A DNA stretch of 41,422 nt from an uncultured Lachnospiraceae bacterium (GCA_947589155.1 CANQBH010000019.1:1-41422); one strand, 5' to 3'; positions 26,835 through 35,275 are shown, counted from the first letter of the stretch. Notes: a model not told the origin generated them from the sequence alone. Numbers and translations: made by a program.

Positions 26835-28275
26835 ATGGCTCCTTCCTCTGGCCCTCTGCCTTATCAACAGTATCTTGGGAAGTTGGTATGCGGATAAATT
26901 CCTCAAAGCCAAAACGTCAGGGAACACGGCGATGTTTCTCTGGGCGTTTCTTTCTTTTGTGCTGGAAAGCCTGATGGGCGAGAAGATCGACGCCGGAACG
27001 CCGTTTGGCATTCTTCTGAAAACGGCTGCCGATATGGGGATCGTTCTGTTTCTGCAACTCTTGTTATATCAAAAGGATCTGTCCAAACAGTTTTTTGTCA
27101 CGGTCAGTTTTATCGGCGGGAAAAAGATCGTCGTCTATATCGTCGTAGTGACGGTTTTCGGGCTGAATAATGCAAGTTATGAGATCACGAATCTTTTATC
27201 GCAAAACGGATGGATCGACAGCATAGAGAAAGCAAAACGATGGATGGCAGTTTCCAATGGGCTGATCTGGGTCGTTACGATACTGTCGTATTTTTTGCTG
27301 CTTGCCGTCTACCTTTTTGTGATGGCGTCGAAGTTTGTGAACAAAGAGTACCGTCTGCAGAAGCATGAAAACGCGTTCCTGACGCTGCCGAGCATCGCAT
27401 CGCTTTGCATTGCCATTACGCTGCAGATGATGATCCTCTCCACCGAACAGGGGGTGACGGAACTTATCTTTAATAAGGTGGGCGCGACGCTGTTCTGGAT
27501 ACCGCTGATCTGCGTATTGCTGCTGGGCGTGAACGTGTCTTCCGTGATCCTGTTTCAAAAGATGGTACAGTTAAACGAAGAAGAACGGAAACGTTCCATA
27601 TTGGAAAATCAGATTGTGCAGATGCGGCGGGAGATCGCGGAGATACAGGATATTTATGCGGATATGCGCGGCCTGCGGCATGATATGAGAAGCCATTTGG
27701 AGAGCATTGCGGCAGTGCTTGAAAAGACACAGGGAAAAGAGCGGGAGGAACTGGACGGCTATCTCGGACAGATGGAAGAAACCGTGGAAAGGCTGGATTT
27801 TTCTTACCGGACGGGCAATGCGATCACGGACGTGATCCTGCATCAGAAAAAGCAGGAGGCAAACAAGCGGGGGATTTCGTTTTGGGCGGATTTCACCTAT
27901 CCCGATCAAAAACAGATCGACGTCTACGACATCGGGATCGTGTTGAACAACGCGCTTGAAAATGCAATCGAAGCCGCGGGAAAAGCGCAGGGGAAGAAAA
28001 AGATCATCCTGCGTTCCTATCAAAAGGGAAGTTTGTTTTTTATTGAGACGGAGAATACCTTTTCCGGCAGCCTGACGATCGACAAAAAAACAGGTCTGCC
28101 GGTCAGCACCAAAGAGGATGTGCAGTTTCACGGCCTTGGTATGGAAAATATCAAAAGGTGCGCCGGAAAATATAAGGGAGACATCGATATTGCAATCAAG
28201 GAAGCGCAGGGAGAAAAGATCTTTCTTCTTACGGTCATGATGTATGAGAAGACGCGCGCGGCCAAAACCCCATAG
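26827..28275 (+). CDS. Sensor histidine kinase, GHKL (AgrC-like) family
   Basis: A 482-residue protein. The N-terminal ~250 residues hold about six membrane segments, as in AgrC-type peptide sensors. A coiled region leads to the phosphoacceptor His285 in LRHDMRSHL. The C-terminal GHKL ATPase domain has the N-box NNALENAIEAA and a G-box FHGLGMENIKR. It is the partner of the overlapping LytTR regulator. No agrB/agrD-like processing protein or clear peptide gene was found nearby, so the ligand is unknown. Its stop lies in the terminator hairpin at 28264. Confidence 0.92.
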   Translation: MFEWLLPLALCLINSILGSWYADKFLKAKTSGNTAMFLWAFLSFVLESLMGEKIDAGTPFGILLKTAADMGIVLFLQLLLYQKDLSKQFFVTVSFIGGKKIVVYIVVVTVFGLNNASYEITNLLSQNGWIDSIEKAKRWMAVSNGLIWVVTILSYFLLLAVYLFVMASKFVNKEYRLQKHENAFLTLPSIASLCIAITLQMMILSTEQGVTELIFNKVGATLFWIPLICVLLLGVNVSSVILFQKMVQLNEEERKRSILENQIVQMRREIAEIQDIYADMRGLRHDMRSHLESIAAVLEKTQGKEREELDGYLGQMEETVERLDFSYRTGNAITDVILHQKKQEANKRGISFWADFTYPDQKQIDVYDIGIVLNNALENAIEAAGKAQGKKKIILRSYQKGSLFFIETENTFSGSLTIDKKTGLPVSTKEDVQFHGLGMENIKRCAGKYKGDIDIAIKEAQGEKIFLLTVMMYEKTRAAKTP

Positions 28276-28283
28276 GGTTTTTC
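28264..28283 (+). terminator. Terminator of the two-component operon
   Basis: Stem AAAACCC (28264-28270) with GGGTTTT (28275-28281), a 4-base loop and T-rich end. It overlaps the kinase stop codon. Confidence 0.7.
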
Positions 28284-28312
28284 TTTACAAAATCAGGGAT
28301 TTGTAGTAAAGT
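28284..28312 (+). promoter_or_regulatory. Promoter of the glnA-like operon
   Basis: TTTACA (28284-28289), a 17-base spacer and TAAAGT (28307-28312). The start near 28319 would leave a short 5' end before the hexaloop hairpin at 28329, as in the asnB leader. Confidence 0.55.
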
Positions 28313-28328
28313 TTTATCTGTAATAAAA

Positions 28329-28392
28329 CGGACAAAGGTGTTTGGAGGGATGATGGACGAGGGTTCATGATGGCCGTTCAGACACTTTTTTT
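28329..28392 (+). promoter_or_regulatory. Attenuator leader of the glnA-like gene: hexaloop hairpin overlapping a terminator (probable ANTAR target)
   Basis: Hairpin CGGAC (28329-28333), loop AAAGGT (28334-28339), GTTTG (28340-28344), with two G-U pairs. The terminator uses AAAGGTGTTTGGA (28334-28346) against TTCAGACAC plus T residues (28377-28389), about 13 pairs, then a T-run to 28392. A nested hairpin ATGGAC/GTTCAT (28353-28368) sits in the terminator loop. If the ANTAR protein encoded by this operon binds here, the operon is autoregulated. Confidence 0.68.
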
Positions 28393-28411
28393 ATGGCAAG
28401 GAGGAAAAACC

Positions 28412-29659
28412 ATGTCTATGGATGAAGTCTTGGAGTTTGTTGAGGAGAACGACGTGAAATTTATCCGTCTGGCGTTCTGCGATATCTTCGGACAGCAAAA
28501 GAATCTTTCGATCATGCCGCAGGAACTGGAACAGGCGTTTTCGATCGGGATCAATTTTGATTCTTTTCGGATCCCGGGCTACGACGACCCCGTCTATCAG
28601 GATCTTTATCTGAAGCCGGATCCGTCCACGCTTTCCATCCTGCCGTGGCGGCCGCAGCAGGGACGGGTCGCGCGGTTCTACTGCGACGTGATCACGGCGG
28701 ACGGCGATTCCTATCCGTATGACGCGCGCAAGTTTTTGAAGGATACGCTGCGGGAATGTATGCAGACGTACGATCTGACCGTGCGCGTCGGCCTGCGCAG
28801 CGAGTTCTATCTGTTCAAAACGGATGAAGAAGGCAAGCCGACGAAAGAGCCGTGGGATCAGGGCGGGTATTTTGATATCGCGCCGGAAGACCGCGGAGAG
28901 AACATCCGGCGTGAGATCTGCCTGACGCTCGAGGAAATGGGCATCCAGCCGGAGTCTTCCCATCACGAATCCGGCCCCGGACAGAACGAGATCGACTTTA
29001 AGACGTCGGACGCGCTGAGCGCGGCGGATCATTTTGTGACCTATAAAAACGTCGTCAGCGCGATCGCCGCAAGGAACGGCGTTTACGCGTCCTTCGATCC
29101 GAAGCCCTTAAAAGAAGAAAGCGGCAACGGCCTGCATATGCGCATCGCAGTCCTGCGCAACGGCGAACAGGGCGGGACCGACAAAGACCTCACGGAGCGT
29201 TTCATGGCGGGCGTTTATCATCGGATGAAGGACATCACGATCTTTTTGAACAGCAGGCGCGAGTCTTACGAACGCTTCGGCAGCAACGAAGCGCCGCGCT
29301 ATATCACATGGTCGGCCCAGAGCCGTTCGCGCCTTCTTCGCGTGCCGGTGGTGCGCGGCAAGAAGACCTGCTTTATCCTGCGTTCTCCGGATTCGGACAT
29401 CAATCCGTATCTGGCGTTTTCCATGGTCATCCGCGCCGGTATGGAAGGCCTGCGGAATCAGGAGACCCTTCCCGCGCCGCTTGATCGGAGTATGCGCAGC
29501 ATGACGGAGGAAGAATTGTCGGCGCAGTTCGACCGGCTGCCGGGAGATCTTGACGCGGCCATGGACTGCGCAAGGAACAGCGCGTTTTTGCAGGACGGCT
29601 CCTGCGGCGATCTGACCAACCGTTTCCTTTCCCTTGTGGAAGAACGTGAGAAGGCATAA
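28412..29659 (+). CDS. Glutamine synthetase type I-like protein, probable pseudoenzyme
   Basis: A 415-residue protein that aligns along its length with type I GlnA (VKFIRLAFCDIFG, GGYFDIAPEDRGEN, HHESGPGQNEIDF, NPYLAF). The first metal-ligand motif, normally GPEPEFF, reads GLRSEFY, so E129 is Arg129 while E131 is kept. The E357 position (normally IEVR) is Ile322 in FILR. His242, Glu186 and Glu193 are kept. The second metal site is therefore broken, and the C-terminal tail of about 30 residues that links the two rings is missing. An inactive, ligand-sensing role is plausible; a genuine glutamine synthetase exists at 18884. The start follows AAGGAGG; the in-frame ATG at 28367 lies in the leader hairpin. 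The ANTAR gene follows 23 bases later. Confidence 0.88.
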   Translation: MSMDEVLEFVEENDVKFIRLAFCDIFGQQKNLSIMPQELEQAFSIGINFDSFRIPGYDDPVYQDLYLKPDPSTLSILPWRPQQGRVARFYCDVITADGDSYPYDARKFLKDTLRECMQTYDLTVRVGLRSEFYLFKTDEEGKPTKEPWDQGGYFDIAPEDRGENIRREICLTLEEMGIQPESSHHESGPGQNEIDFKTSDALSAADHFVTYKNVVSAIAARNGVYASFDPKPLKEESGNGLHMRIAVLRNGEQGGTDKDLTERFMAGVYHRMKDITIFLNSRRESYERFGSNEAPRYITWSAQSRSRLLRVPVVRGKKTCFILRSPDSDINPYLAFSMVIRAGMEGLRNQETLPAPLDRSMRSMTEEELSAQFDRLPGDLDAAMDCARNSAFLQDGSCGDLTNRFLSLVEEREKA

Positions 29660-29682
29660 GTGCAGAAAGAGGAGAAAAGACT

Positions 29683-30249
29683 ATGAGTAACGCATTGCTC
29701 GTGTGCGACTCGCCGAAAGGAACCGCCTTTTTCCGAGACTTTCTGCTGCAAAATTTCTGTCGGGACGTCACGGTCGTGACGAACGGGCAGGAAGCCCGCC
29801 GCTGTCTGATTGAAGGGGAATACGAGGTATGTCTGCTGAACGCTCCCGTGGCGGGAGAGACCGGAGAGCAGCTGGCGATCGATCTTGCGGAAAAGAACGT
29901 ATGCCAGATCATCCTGTTCGTCAAGGCGGAGTATGCGGAAGAAGTGACGGAAAAGGTGGAGGATTACGGCGTGATCACGGTGGCAAGGCCGATCAACCGC
30001 CAGATGTTCTGGAGCGCGCTAAAACTCGCGCGGGTCGCGCAGCGCCGGATCACGATGGCGCGGCAGGAAAACGACAGGCTGCGGAAAAAACTGGAAGACG
30101 TCAAGATCATATCGAGGGCGAAATGCGTGCTGATCTCCTATCAGGGGATGTCCGAGGAGGAAGCGCACAAATATATCGAGAAAAAAGCGATGGACGAGCG
30201 GCTGCCGCGGATCGACGTGGCAAAAGAAGTCCTTCGACGCTATGAATGA
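29683..30249 (+). CDS. ANTAR-domain antiterminator with degenerate receiver
   Basis: A 188-residue protein. Residues 1-118 have the response-regulator fold, but the phosphoacceptor position is Asn53 ([11 protein letters not shown]), only one of the usual N-terminal acidic residues remains (Asp9), and the conserved Lys is Arg102 (ARPIN). A coiled-coil (about 120-140) leads to an ANTAR RNA-binding domain (about 140-187) with [25 protein letters not shown] and [13 protein letters not shown] proteins bind hexaloop RNA hairpins and prevent transcription termination. Matching hairpins precede asnB, amtB and the glnA-like gene. Control by phosphorylation is unlikely; control by the GS-like protein encoded just upstream is a hypothesis. 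The start follows AGAGGAGA. Confidence 0.9.
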   Translation: MSNALLVCDSPKGTAFFRDFLLQNFCRDVTVVTNGQEARRCLIEGEYEVCLLNAPVAGETGEQLAIDLAEKNVCQIILFVKAEYAEEVTEKVEDYGVITVARPINRQMFWSALKLARVAQRRITMARQENDRLRKKLEDVKIISRAKCVLISYQGMSEEEAHKYIEKKAMDERLPRIDVAKEVLRRYE

Positions 30250-30269
30250 CCAAGGGAGAGGAGAAAACA

Positions 30270-31862
30270 ATGACGAAGCATGTATTTGTAACGGGAGGCG
30301 TAGTTTCCGGATTGGGAAAGGGGATCACGGCGGCCTCTTTGGGAAGGCTGTTGAAGATGCGGGGCTATAAGGTCGCTTCGCAGAAACTCGATCCTTATAT
30401 GAATGTGGATCCGGGCACCATGAGCCCGTATCAGCACGGCGAGGTCTTCGTGACCGACGACGGCGCGGAAACGGATCTGGATCTGGGGCACTACGAGCGT
30501 TTCATTGACGAAAGCCTCAACAAATATTCCAACCTGACCAGCGGAAAAGTGTACTGGAACGTGCTGAACCGAGAGCGCAAGGGCGAGTATCTGGGGCAGA
30601 CCGTGCAGGTGATCCCGCACATCACCGAGGAGATCAAGCATTTCATCTATATGGGTGCGGACAGTTCCGGCGCGGACGTGCTGATCACCGAGATCGGCGG
30701 CACGACGGGCGATATCGAGAGCCAGCCGTTTCTGGAAGCGATCCGCCAGATCTCACTGGAAAAGGGGCGGGAGAACTGCCTGTTCATCCATGTGACGCTC
30801 GTGCCGTATCTGAGCGGCTCGGACGAGCACAAATCCAAGCCGACCCAGCATTCGGTCAAGGAACTCCGGTCGCTGGGGATCTCGCCGGATATCATCGTGA
30901 CCCGCGTGGACCGTCCGCTGGAGGAGAGTATCAAGGATAAGATCGCGCTGTTCTGCAACGTCAAGAAGGACTGCGTGATCGAGAACAATACGCTGGAATG
31001 TCTGTACGAAGCGCCGCTGATGTTACATAAATACGGACTTGACGACGTGGTATGCCGCGAACTGCGTTTGGAGAACCATCCCATCGATCTGAAGCCGTGG
31101 GAGGAGATGGTCGCCCGTATCGGAAATCTCTCGAAAAAGACGCGGATCGCGATCGTCGGCAAATATGTTTCCCTCCACGACGCCTATCTGTCCGTGCGGG
31201 AAGCCCTGTACCACGGCGGCTACGCAAACGACGCCCATGTGGAGACCCTCTGGATCGACAGCGAGGGCATCACCGAGGAAAACGTGCAGCAGCAGTTAAA
31301 GGACGCGGACGGTATTCTGGTGCCGGGCGGGTTCGGCGACCGCGGGATCGAAGGGAAGGTGGCCGCCTGCCGTTATGCGCGGGAACATGACATCCCGTAT
31401 CTGGGGATCTGCCTCGGTATGCAGGTGGCGGTGATCGAATATGCGCGCCATGTTTGCGGGATCGACGACGCCAACAGCCGTGAATTTGACCCGAACGGCA
31501 AGCATCTGGTCATCGACCTGATGGAAGAACAGCTTGCCGTGCTGCGCAAGGGCGGAACCATGCGTCTGGGCAGTTACCCGTGCAAAGTGGCGGAGGATAC
31601 GGCGCTCTGGCGTTCTTACAGGGAAACGGAGATCGCGGAACGGCACCGTCACAGATTTGAGTTTAACAATGATTATCGGGAGGTCATGGAAGAAAAGGGG
31701 CTTCGGATCAGCGGGACTTCGCCGGACGGAGCGATCGTGGAAGCCGTGGAAGTCACGGAGAACCGTTTCCATGTGGGAGTGCAGTTCCATCCGGAATTTA
31801 AGAGCCGCCCGAACAAACCCCATCCGCTGTTTGCGGAGTTTATCCGGGCAAGCCTTGCCTGA
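30270..31862 (+). CDS. pyrG: CTP synthase
   Basis: A 530-residue enzyme that aminates UTP to CTP with glutamine or ammonia. The N-terminal synthetase domain begins with [16 protein letters not shown] and contains [15 protein letters not shown]. The C-terminal amidotransferase domain has Cys381 in GICLGMQ and the His/Glu of QFHPEF. The start is ATG 30270, after GGAGAGGAGAAAAC. An in-frame ATG at 30246 overlaps the ANTAR stop and would put the ribosome site inside the gene, so it is rejected. It follows the ANTAR gene by 20 bases and probably shares its nitrogen-responsive transcript, which fits a major glutamine consumer. It converges with the DUF1846 gene. Confidence 0.96.
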   Translation: MTKHVFVTGGVVSGLGKGITAASLGRLLKMRGYKVASQKLDPYMNVDPGTMSPYQHGEVFVTDDGAETDLDLGHYERFIDESLNKYSNLTSGKVYWNVLNRERKGEYLGQTVQVIPHITEEIKHFIYMGADSSGADVLITEIGGTTGDIESQPFLEAIRQISLEKGRENCLFIHVTLVPYLSGSDEHKSKPTQHSVKELRSLGISPDIIVTRVDRPLEESIKDKIALFCNVKKDCVIENNTLECLYEAPLMLHKYGLDDVVCRELRLENHPIDLKPWEEMVARIGNLSKKTRIAIVGKYVSLHDAYLSVREALYHGGYANDAHVETLWIDSEGITEENVQQQLKDADGILVPGGFGDRGIEGKVAACRYAREHDIPYLGICLGMQVAVIEYARHVCGIDDANSREFDPNGKHLVIDLMEEQLAVLRKGGTMRLGSYPCKVAEDTALWRSYRETEIAERHRHRFEFNNDYREVMEEKGLRISGTSPDGAIVEAVEVTENRFHVGVQFHPEFKSRPNKPHPLFAEFIRASLA

Positions 31863-31870
31863 GCCTTATG

Positions 31871-33337
31871 TCAGAGTACCTGCGTTTTCGGTTCGCAGGT
31901 CAGATAGATCCCGAGTTTGCGGAAGATCTTTTCGTCTACGGGCGAGAGCATGACGGACGCATGGGCGTCCAGCCCTTTGAGGCCGGACAACTGTTCCAGC
32001 GCGGCGCGGGCGTTCGGGTCGGTGTTGGCGCTGATCGAGAGCGCGGTCAGGACCTCGTCGCTGTGCAGCCGCGGGTTTTTGCTGCCGAGATAGTCCTTCT
32101 TCAGCCGCGTGATCGGCTGGAGTGCTTCCGGCGAGATCAGCAGCGTCTCATGCGGGATGCCTGCCAGTTCCTTCAGCGCGTTGAGGATGACGGCGGCGGA
32201 CGGACGCAGCAGATCCGAGGTCTTGCCGTCGATCATGACGCCGTTTTCGAGGGCGATCGCAACGGCGGGCGCGTGCGTTTCCTGTTCCACCTTCATCGCA
32301 AGGGCGGCGACGCGGCGGTCCTCCGGCGTGATCCCCGCCTGCTTCATCAGAAGTTGGATCTTATATAAGGCGTCTCTGGAGCCGGTGCCTTTTTTGATAC
32401 TGCACAGTTCCGTATAATAGCGGCGGATGACTTCGGCTTTGCCGGCTTCCCGGCATACCTGATCGTCGCTGATACAGTTGCCGACCATATTGACGCCCAT
32501 ATCGGTGGGAGACAGGTAGCGGCATTCGCCGTAGATCTTTTCAAACATCGCCTTTAAGACCGGATAGATCTCCACGTCGCGGTTATAATTGACGGTCGTG
32601 ACACCGTAGGCTTCCAGATGAAACGGATCGATCATGTTCACGTCGTTCAAGTCGGCGGTCGCCGCCTCGTAGGCGATGTTGACCGGATGGTTGAGCGGCA
32701 GGTTCCATACCGGAAACGTTTCAAATTTTGCGTAACCGGCGGAAACGCCGCGCTTGTTCTCGTGGTACAGCTGCGAAAGGCAGGTCGCCATCTTGCCGCT
32801 GCCGGGGCCGGGAGCCGTGACGACGACCAGCGGGCGGCTGGTGCGGATATAATCGTTTTTGCCGTAGCCCTCGTCGCTGACGATGTGCTCGATATTGCTC
32901 GGGTAGCCGTCGATCTTATATAATATATAGGAAGGGATCCCGATGTCGTCCAGACGGTGGCGGAATTCGTCCGCCGCGGTCTCGCCGGTGTACTGGGTGA
33001 TCGCTACGCCGCCGACATACAGGCCGAAACTTTCAAACACGCCGATCAGGCGCAGCGCGTCGTCGTCATAGGTGATACCGAGGTCGCCGCGCATTTTGTT
33101 GGAAGCGATGGCGCCCGCGCTGATGGCGATGATGATCTCCGCCTGCTCCTTTAACTGCAGGAGCATACGCAGTTTGGAATCCGGCATGAAACCGGGCAGC
33201 ACGCGCGAAGCGTGGTAGTCGTCAAAGAGTTTGCCGCCGAATTCCAGATAGAGTTTGTCGCCGAAACGGCCGATCCGCTCGCGGATATGTTCCGACTGCA
33301 TGTGAAGGTATTTTTCGTTGTCAAATCCGATCTTCAT
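31871..33337 (-). CDS. DUF1846 family protein
   Basis: A 488-residue protein of the DUF1846 family, widespread in Bacillota and without an established function. It begins KIGFDNEKYLHMQSEHI, as is typical, and shows RVLPGFMPDSKLRMLL, ISAGAIASNKMRGDLGITYD, VVTAPGPGSGKMATCLSQLYH (a P-loop-like stretch) and DMGVNMVG. The P-loop-like segment suggests nucleotide binding. The frame is open well upstream, but ATG 33337 gives the conserved N-terminus and lies downstream of a good promoter; AAAAGGA is about 11 bases before it. It converges with pyrG, with 8 bases between stops, and is divergent from the purine permease. Confidence 0.92.
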   Translation of the reverse strand: MKIGFDNEKYLHMQSEHIRERIGRFGDKLYLEFGGKLFDDYHASRVLPGFMPDSKLRMLLQLKEQAEIIIAISAGAIASNKMRGDLGITYDDDALRLIGVFESFGLYVGGVAITQYTGETAADEFRHRLDDIGIPSYILYKIDGYPSNIEHIVSDEGYGKNDYIRTSRPLVVVTAPGPGSGKMATCLSQLYHENKRGVSAGYAKFETFPVWNLPLNHPVNIAYEAATADLNDVNMIDPFHLEAYGVTTVNYNRDVEIYPVLKAMFEKIYGECRYLSPTDMGVNMVGNCISDDQVCREAGKAEVIRRYYTELCSIKKGTGSRDALYKIQLLMKQAGITPEDRRVAALAMKVEQETHAPAVAIALENGVMIDGKTSDLLRPSAAVILNALKELAGIPHETLLISPEALQPITRLKKDYLGSKNPRLHSDEVLTALSISANTDPNARAALEQLSGLKGLDAHASVMLSPVDEKIFRKLGIYLTCEPKTQVL

Positions 33338-33377
33338 AATGGAGTCCGTCCTTTTCCTTTGTTTCTTATAGAAAAAC

Positions 33378-33406
33378 AGTATAACATTGGAAAAAAGTCC
33401 TGACAA
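33378..33406 (-). promoter_or_regulatory. Promoter of the DUF1846 gene
   Basis: On the minus strand: TTGTCA (33406-33401), a 17-base spacer and TATACT (33383-33378). Confidence 0.75.
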
Positions 33407-33452
33407 GAGCGTGAAACGCGGAGAAAATGCGCATAAATCGAAAAAACCGTGA

Positions 33453-33489
33453 AAAAAACATTGAAAAAAGCGGCAATGTTTTTTATAAT
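33453..33489 (+). promoter_or_regulatory. Purine permease promoter with an 11-bp inverted repeat
   Basis: TTGAAA (33461-33466), a 17-base spacer and TATAAT (33484-33489). An inverted repeat AAAAAACATTG (33453-33463) and CAATGTTTTTT (33474-33484), perfect over 11 bases with a 10-base spacer, spans the -35 to the first base of the -10. This is where a repressor would block RNA polymerase. The regulator is unknown. Confidence 0.75.
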
Positions 33490-33556
33490 CAAATACGTTG
33501 TGGATCCCGTCCGCTTTGACGGATCCTTCAGACAGTAAAACCAATAGGAGGAAAAC

Positions 33557-34921
33557 ATGTTAGAGAAAGTATTCAAACTCAAAGAGAACGGAACGGATGT
33601 CAAGACAGAAGTCATTGGCGGTCTTACTACGTTTATGACGATGGCCTACATCCTGGCAGTCAATCCGTCCATCCTGTCCGCTTCCGGCATGGACTCCAAT
33701 GCGATCGTCATGGCGACGGCATTGGCGGCATTTGTCGGAACGGCGTGCATGGCGCTGCTTGCCAACTATCCTTTCGCGCTGGCTCCGGGCCTTGGCCTGA
33801 ACGCCTATTTTGCATACACCGTATGCGGCGCTTACGGATATTCATGGCAGTTCGCGCTGCTGGCGGTATTTGTCGAGGGTATCATCTTCATCATCCTTTC
33901 GCTTACCAACGTGCGTGAAGCCATCTTCAACGCGATCCCGATGCAGCTCAAAAAGGGCGTGTCTGTCGGTATCGGCCTGTTTGTGGCGTTCATCGGCCTG
34001 CAGAACGGTTATCTGGTAGCGTCCAGCGAATCTACGAAGGTCACGGTCGTCAACTTTACGGAGAACTTCGGCACGACGGGTATCTGCGCGCTGCTGTGCT
34101 TTATCGGCGTGATCATCATCGCCGTCCTGCATCATAAGAATGTCAAGGGAAGTTTCCTGATCGGTATTTTCGCGACCTGGATCCTCGGCATCCTCTGCCA
34201 ACTGGTCGGCATTTATACGCCGGATGCGGAAGCGGGTTTCTATTCCCTGATCCCGACGCAGATCATCAGTTTCGACCTGAGTTCTCTCGGTCAGACGTTC
34301 GGCGCATGCTTCAGTTCTGAGGCTGTGGGAAACATCAATGTATTGGATATGATCGTCATTGTACTGGCGTTCCTGTTCGTCGATATGTTCGATACGATCG
34401 GCACCCTGATCGGCGTGGCGACCAAGGCGGACATGCTGGACGAGGAAGGCAAACTTCCGCGGATCAAGCAGGCGTTACTGGCGGACGCGGTGGCAACTTC
34501 CGCAGGCGCTGTCCTCGGTACGTCGACCACGACGACGTTCGTCGAGAGTTCTTCCGGCGTATCCGAAGGCGCGAGAACGGGTCTGGCTTCCGTTGTTACG
34601 GGGGGGCTGTTTTTACTGGCGATCTTCTTCGCGCCGCTGTTTACGACGATCCCGGGCTTTGCTACGGCTCCGGCGCTGATCTTTGTCGGCTTCCTGATGA
34701 TCACGGCGGTCAAGGACATTGATTTTGCGGACGCCGCAGAAGCGGTTCCGGCGTACCTCTGCCTTCTGGCAATGCCGCTGATGTACAGCATTTCCGAAGG
34801 AATCGCCGTTGGCGTGATCTCTTATGTCGTGATCAACGTCTGCGTTGGCAAGGCAAAGAAGATCCATCCGCTGATGTATGTGCTTGCCGTATTGTTCGTG
34901 CTGAAATATATCTTCCTGTAA
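33557..34921 (+). CDS. Purine (adenine/guanine/hypoxanthine) permease, AzgA type
   Basis: A 454-residue membrane protein with about 12 or more hydrophobic segments. It belongs to the NCS2 superfamily, AzgA/PbuG-like branch: TEVIGGLTTFMTMAYILAVNP at the start, NYPFALAPGLGLNAYFAYTV, FLFVDMFDTIGTL, and GTSTTTTFVESSSGVSEGARTGL. Members import purine bases with protons. The start follows AGGAGG. The leader has a hairpin with GGATC/GATCC at its base (33502-33526) but no purine-riboswitch sequence, so control probably comes from the inverted repeat over the promoter. PbuG and PbuO homologues cannot be told apart from the sequence alone. Confidence 0.92.
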   Translation: MLEKVFKLKENGTDVKTEVIGGLTTFMTMAYILAVNPSILSASGMDSNAIVMATALAAFVGTACMALLANYPFALAPGLGLNAYFAYTVCGAYGYSWQFALLAVFVEGIIFIILSLTNVREAIFNAIPMQLKKGVSVGIGLFVAFIGLQNGYLVASSESTKVTVVNFTENFGTTGICALLCFIGVIIIAVLHHKNVKGSFLIGIFATWILGILCQLVGIYTPDAEAGFYSLIPTQIISFDLSSLGQTFGACFSSEAVGNINVLDMIVIVLAFLFVDMFDTIGTLIGVATKADMLDEEGKLPRIKQALLADAVATSAGAVLGTSTTTTFVESSSGVSEGARTGLASVVTGGLFLLAIFFAPLFTTIPGFATAPALIFVGFLMITAVKDIDFADAAEAVPAYLCLLAMPLMYSISEGIAVGVISYVVINVCVGKAKKIHPLMYVLAVLFVLKYIFL

Positions 34922-34951
34922 GATTGCCGTATTTACGGCGGAATATAAACG

Positions 34952-34982
34952 CCCGGCCGCGATTTTCTGCGGTCGGGTATTT
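34952..34982 (+). terminator. Terminator of the purine permease gene
   Basis: Stem CCCGGCCGC (34952-34960) with GCGGTCGGG (34969-34977), 9 pairs with one G-U, then a T-rich stretch. A smaller hairpin GCCGT/ACGGC (34926-34939) lies just after the stop codon. Confidence 0.85.
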
Positions 34983-35046
34983 TATTACCAAGAATGGGAC
35001 AGTCGTTGTGCTACGATAAGAGTATCAAAACAAAGGAGGCACGGCG

Positions 35047-35250
35047 ATGGAAGACAAAAGCAAAAAGAGAGAGCGGGAAATGATCGTAGGAAGCGGGATC
35101 GCGGCGCTGATGGCCGCGGCGGGGATCGTGTTTTCGTTCATGGGCTTTTTCGGGCTTACGATCGGGGAATGTGACGACCGGCTGCTCTTGACGCTCTTTT
35201 TTGTATTATCAGGCAGTATCTGGGGCATACTTTTATGCAGAAATTGTTGA
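35047..35250 (+). CDS. Small membrane protein of unknown function (67 residues)
   Basis: The start follows AAAGGAGGCACGGCG, a strong ribosome site. A very charged N-terminus (EDKSKKREREM) is followed by two membrane segments (about 14-38 and 45-62), and the end is RNC. It could be a small accessory membrane protein. Its stop codon overlaps the -35 of the promoter for the next gene. The family was not recognised. Confidence rests on the ribosome site and the clear two-helix pattern. Confidence 0.7.
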   Translation: MEDKSKKREREMIVGSGIAALMAAAGIVFSFMGFFGLTIGECDDRLLLTLFFVLSGSIWGILLCRNC

Positions 35251-35275
35251 CGGAAACAGGATAGTTTTCTATAAT
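35247..35275 (+). promoter_or_regulatory. Promoter of the repeat-bearing membrane protein gene
   Basis: TTGACG (35247-35252), a 17-base spacer and perfect TATAAT (35270-35275). It probably also serves clpC, which has no visible promoter of its own. Confidence 0.8.

Noticed and set aside
28367-28411. Earlier in-frame ATG for the glnA-like gene
   Set aside because: It lies in the attenuator hairpin and lacks a ribosome site; ATG 28412 follows AAGGAGG and gives the normal GlnA N-terminus.
33490-33556. Purine riboswitch before the purine permease
   Set aside because: The conserved three-way-junction sequences are absent; only a simple hairpin is present.
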